A stretch of 64,000 nt of DNA from Haliclystus octoradiatus (lineage: Eukaryota; Cnidaria; Staurozoa; Stauromedusae; Haliclystidae), in the NCBI GenBank assembly GCA_916610825.1, contig OU744453.1, forward strand, positions 5,493,845 through 5,557,844, given 5' to 3'. The translations under genes were made by a program, and so were the position numbers. Below are positions 61,441 through 64,000 of this stretch, one piece after another. Position 1 is the stretch's first letter; every line of letters starts with the position of its first letter. Below the pieces are notes generated by a model, which was not told the DNA's origin, searched no databases, and saw only the letters and a program-made list of their open reading frames with translations.

Positions 61441-61841
61441 AAATCCCTAATTAATGTGTAAGAAAATCATAAGTTCAAGGTTTTAGTTTCCAAAAAATTC
61501 GTTGAATTTATGCTCATGATCCTCCTACATCAAAGTATTCTAGTTTCGCTACATGGTCTTCTTCGCAAAAACACACAGAGAAAACCAAGTACAAGTGGGT
61601 GCCCTGTTGTGCCATACGTGGCCATTACTGTTAATCAATATTTTTCATATTGAATCTTAGTGAGTCACATACATGGATAAACGTTTTCACGGCAGACAGG
61701 GAGTTTCAGCTGACATAACCGTTTAATTCAAGTATTGATAGCGATTTTATATTACATTATTATTGCATGGAAGAACAGAAGCAGATTTTTTCGTCATCCT
61801 TTGAATATTAATATTGAGTATGATTATTTCAATCATGTTAC

Positions 61842-61940
61842 CTGGTGGTGGTGTTACATGACAGATGAACGATGATGAAGCCGTTTGTTGAGGAATGCAT
61901 CGTTCTCCATCCGCACAAAGTGTACCATCACAAGGAGTGA
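61842..61940 (-). CDS. Cys-rich exon, 33 codons, partial EGF-like module
   Basis: A phase 1-1 exon with acceptor AATATCTTTAG and donor CCAG|GTAACA. It reads TPCDGTLCADGERCIPQQ then TASSSFICHVTPPP. Four cysteines spaced like the first half of an EGF module, then a Pro-rich end. The exon shares PC-x-G, D-G-E-R and a later Cys with the exon at 63,145 and is probably its diverged paralogue. Its exact fold is not clear. Confidence 0.72.
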
Positions 61941-63144
61941 CTAAAGATATTTTTGACATTCGAGAAATAATAATTTAAATTAAAAATATTAAAAACAAGG
62001 AAAATGAATATGAAATGATACAAGTTTTTTTCAAGTGATTATTAATATTCTTTAATGATCACTTGAAAAAATCTCGAGTCACGATTGGCGGATTTGTACC
62101 ACGTGTTTAGCAGTTATATCAAGACAACCCACGAGATTCCATGGCAACCACTTAAAGCGTGCAGGTATAGGTCTATACCCGCACGTGTGCGGTTAGAGTC
62201 CTATACCTGCACGGTTTTATGTGTTTTGAAAATGGCGACAAGCTGCGACAGATGGAATATTTTGTCAAAATCAAATTAAATGTATACTCCGTAATTAAAA
62301 ATTCAACTTGAGAAATTCAAAAAGTAACAACTTGGGACTTGCTATATTCAAATGTAACTCTTATTTTATTTTTAATATTGCACATATGTTTGAAAAACAA
62401 TTATGTTGAAATCTTCGCGTCATATTTTGAAATGATATTCGTAAGAATATCATTCCAATTGTATTTAATGAGAAATCAATGACCCATTAAATTAGAAAAC
62501 AAATCATTTTTGTAGTGAAATTGATGAGAGATAATTGATGTTCCAGACAAAAGTTATGTTACATGATTATTAAAATGATTACATCACTCTTTGTTCGTGG
62601 GCCATCGAAATTTAGACCCACTCGTTCTCTAGCAACAAACTCGAAATCCATATCGTAAACGAGGCCGCCTCATTTACGAAATGGATTACTCATTTGTTTT
62701 TAGTGAACTCGTGGGTCTAAACTCTGATAAACCACTCACAAAAGTGATAAAATCCCTAATTAATGTGTAAGAAAATCATACGTTCAAGGTTTTAGTTCCC
62801 AAAAAATTCGTTGAATTTATGCTCATGATCCTCCTACATCAAAGTATTCTAGTTTCGCTACATGGTCTTCTTCGCAAAAACACACAGAGAAAACCAAGTA
62901 CAAGTGGGTGCCCTGTTGTGCCATACGTTGCCATTACTGTTAATCAATATTTTTCATATTGAATCTTAATGAGTCACATACATGGATAAACGTTTTCACG
63001 GCAGACAGGGAGTTTCAGCTGACATAACCGTTTAATTCAAGTATTGATAGCGATTTTATATTACATTATTATTGCATGGAAGAACAGATTTTTTCGTCAT
63101 CTTTTGAATATTAATATTAAGTATAATTATTTTAATCATCTTAC
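61941..63144 (-). other. Intron with duplication copy B
   Basis: Contains copy B of the tandem duplication (62,016-63,144), with the palindrome at 62,159-62,212 and the MITE at 62,582-62,749. Near 62,022-62,070 CAAGTGATTATTAA and TTAATGATCACTTG form a hairpin. No exon recognised. Confidence 0.7.
62016..63144. repeat. Tandem duplication, copy B
   Basis: Near-identical partner of 60,736-61,841, offset about 1,310 bp. It begins ATGATACAAGTTTTTTTCAA and ends at the donor of the exon at 63,145. Confidence 0.88.
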
Positions 63145-63234
63145 GTGGATTGTATGGGGGACCTCGAAAGCAAAAGATCCACGTCCTTTCACCATCTCCT
63201 TGACGTGGTCCACTCCCAATACCTCCACAAGGAT
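63145..63234 (-). CDS. Cys-rich exon, 30 codons, diverged paralogue of the exon at 61,842
   Basis: A phase 1-1 exon with acceptor TTATTTTAATAG and donor CCAC|GTAAGA. It reads PCGGIGSGPRQGDGERTW then IFCFRGPPYNP. It has only two cysteines and is rich in Gly, Arg and Pro. It aligns loosely with the exon at 61,842 (P-C-x-G, D-G-E-R, x-C, P-P), while the adjoining introns are almost identical. It is the most upstream exon of this gene that I can see. The gene probably continues beyond the right window edge. Confidence 0.65.
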
Positions 63235-64000
63235 CTATTAAAATAAAAATGTGATTGTCCTATATTAAATGGGAAAAAAAGTATACAAAAAAGAAAAAAT
63301 TATTTGATTGACTAAAAATATTTTTGATATTCGAGAAATAATAATTTCTCAAAGACATGAACATAAATTAAAAATATTAAAAACAAGGAAATGAAATTTA
63401 TTGTTCATGTTCTAGTTCTAACAGTATGTAACCGTGCCTATTGCATGCTATGAGATTATTTACGCTCTACTGAGATGAGCTAGATGTATAATTATGTTTA
63501 ATCTCTCAACCTTTTGCTTAATGTTTGTCTTACTATTCATCGGTTGACTTTTCAGAGCATGTATACTGCTGAGTTTTGATATATTATAAAAACGGTAATC
63601 AAATAATACAGTACATGAAAAATTGATGAACAATATTAAACTTTAATTGTCACTATGAAGGAATGATTAAAATGATGCTATTTGAAAGAACTATGTCAAA
63701 ACAAGAATATACGATACTAACTCAATAATTTAACAGTCAGATTATCGTTGAAATATCCTTATTTAAAATGGTAACTATTTTATTATTGTCTACGTTAATT
63801 GTAGGATGATTGCTGCTATTTAAATCACCACATTCTTGCATGACTTGATATCATAATGATAGTTTTGAAAACAAATCAAACAGGCACAAACTTCTTCGTT
63901 TCACCTGTATATAGATACAGAAACATCAACAAAGCTGGTCCTACAAATTAATATTTTTCTATGTGTATGAATATATATCTGTGGATCCAATTAGTTAACT
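63235..64000 (-). other. Intron continuing past the window edge
   Basis: No exon seen. Sequence from about 63,430 to 64,000 repeats the order of blocks found at 59,930-60,460 (for example GGATCCAATTAGTTAA at both ends), at lower identity than the 1.1-kb duplication, so it is an older module copy. Confidence 0.6.

Larger units (their letters stand above)
60617..61841 (-). other. Intron with a duplicated ~1.1-kb segment
   Basis: From about 60,736 to the donor at 61,841 this intron is nearly identical to 62,016-63,144. Within it are an E-box-centred palindrome and a foldback MITE, listed separately. No exon is seen. Confidence 0.7.
60736..61841. repeat. Tandem duplication, copy A (period about 1.31 kb)
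   Basis: Colinear with 62,016-63,144. In the best-compared 780 bases (60,961-61,740 against 62,271-63,050) I count about eight to ten single-base differences by eye, roughly 99% identity. Copy B has about 30 extra bases (CTCGAGTCACGATTGGCGG) near its start. The homology stops at the neighbouring exon. Confidence 0.88.

Noticed and set aside
62085-62279. Open frame in the duplicated intron (also at 60,737)
   Set aside because: It spans the E-box palindrome, is on the strand opposite the gene, and is open only by chance.

Overview
The window looks like AT-rich nuclear DNA of an invertebrate animal, probably a bilaterian. It holds spliced exons with GT..AG borders, phase 1-1 EGF-like exons, an opsin exon of peropsin type, tRNA-derived SINEs, a LINE 3' end, a Penelope-like fragment, hAT and Mutator-like elements and a BEL/Pao fossil. 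I cannot name the species. A tunicate or another marine deuterostome would fit, but that is a guess.

Bases 1 to about 42,822 are one uninterrupted satellite array, cut by the left window edge. It is built from two 21-bp monomers that share two of their three 7-bp blocks, mostly alternating as a 42-bp dimer, with an extra monomer variant inserted in many places. Long open frames here arise because 21 is a multiple of 3. I regard them as non-coding: the forward strand has almost no ATG and the reverse strand is closed in all frames. Higher-order duplications of about 1.6, 2.8, 4.1 and 14.8 kb can be followed with rare variants.

Bases 42,823-49,588 are transposon-rich: a foldback MITE, a non-autonomous hAT element with a perfect 8-bp target duplication carrying a Penelope-like GIY-YIG fragment, and a 1.3-kb Mutator-like foldback element with a 9-10-bp target duplication. 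One possible exon lies at 45,125-45,224 on the minus strand. Bases 49,652-50,326 (minus) are a convincing first coding exon of a JmjC/cupin-like oxygenase. Its 3' exons are not recognisable between here and the satellite.

Bases 50,330-57,800 hold SINEs, a LINE 3' end, a hairpin minisatellite, several MITEs, a BEL/Pao fossil, and, on the plus strand, an opsin exon covering TM6-TM7 with the retinal-binding lysine, followed by a probable terminal exon. Just after the opsin stop is a MITE whose inverted repeats carry splice-site sequences on both strands (introner-like).

Bases 57,839-64,000 are the minus-strand exons of a modular Cys-rich/EGF protein. All five exons are phase 1-1, so they splice in frame in any combination. 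A SINE has landed inside the end of one EGF exon, and a GTAAGT donor at the SINE boundary takes over as the splice site without shifting frame. Two neighbouring modules have nearly identical intron sequence (about 1.1 kb) but strongly diverged exons, and one further EGF exon carries two in-frame stops.
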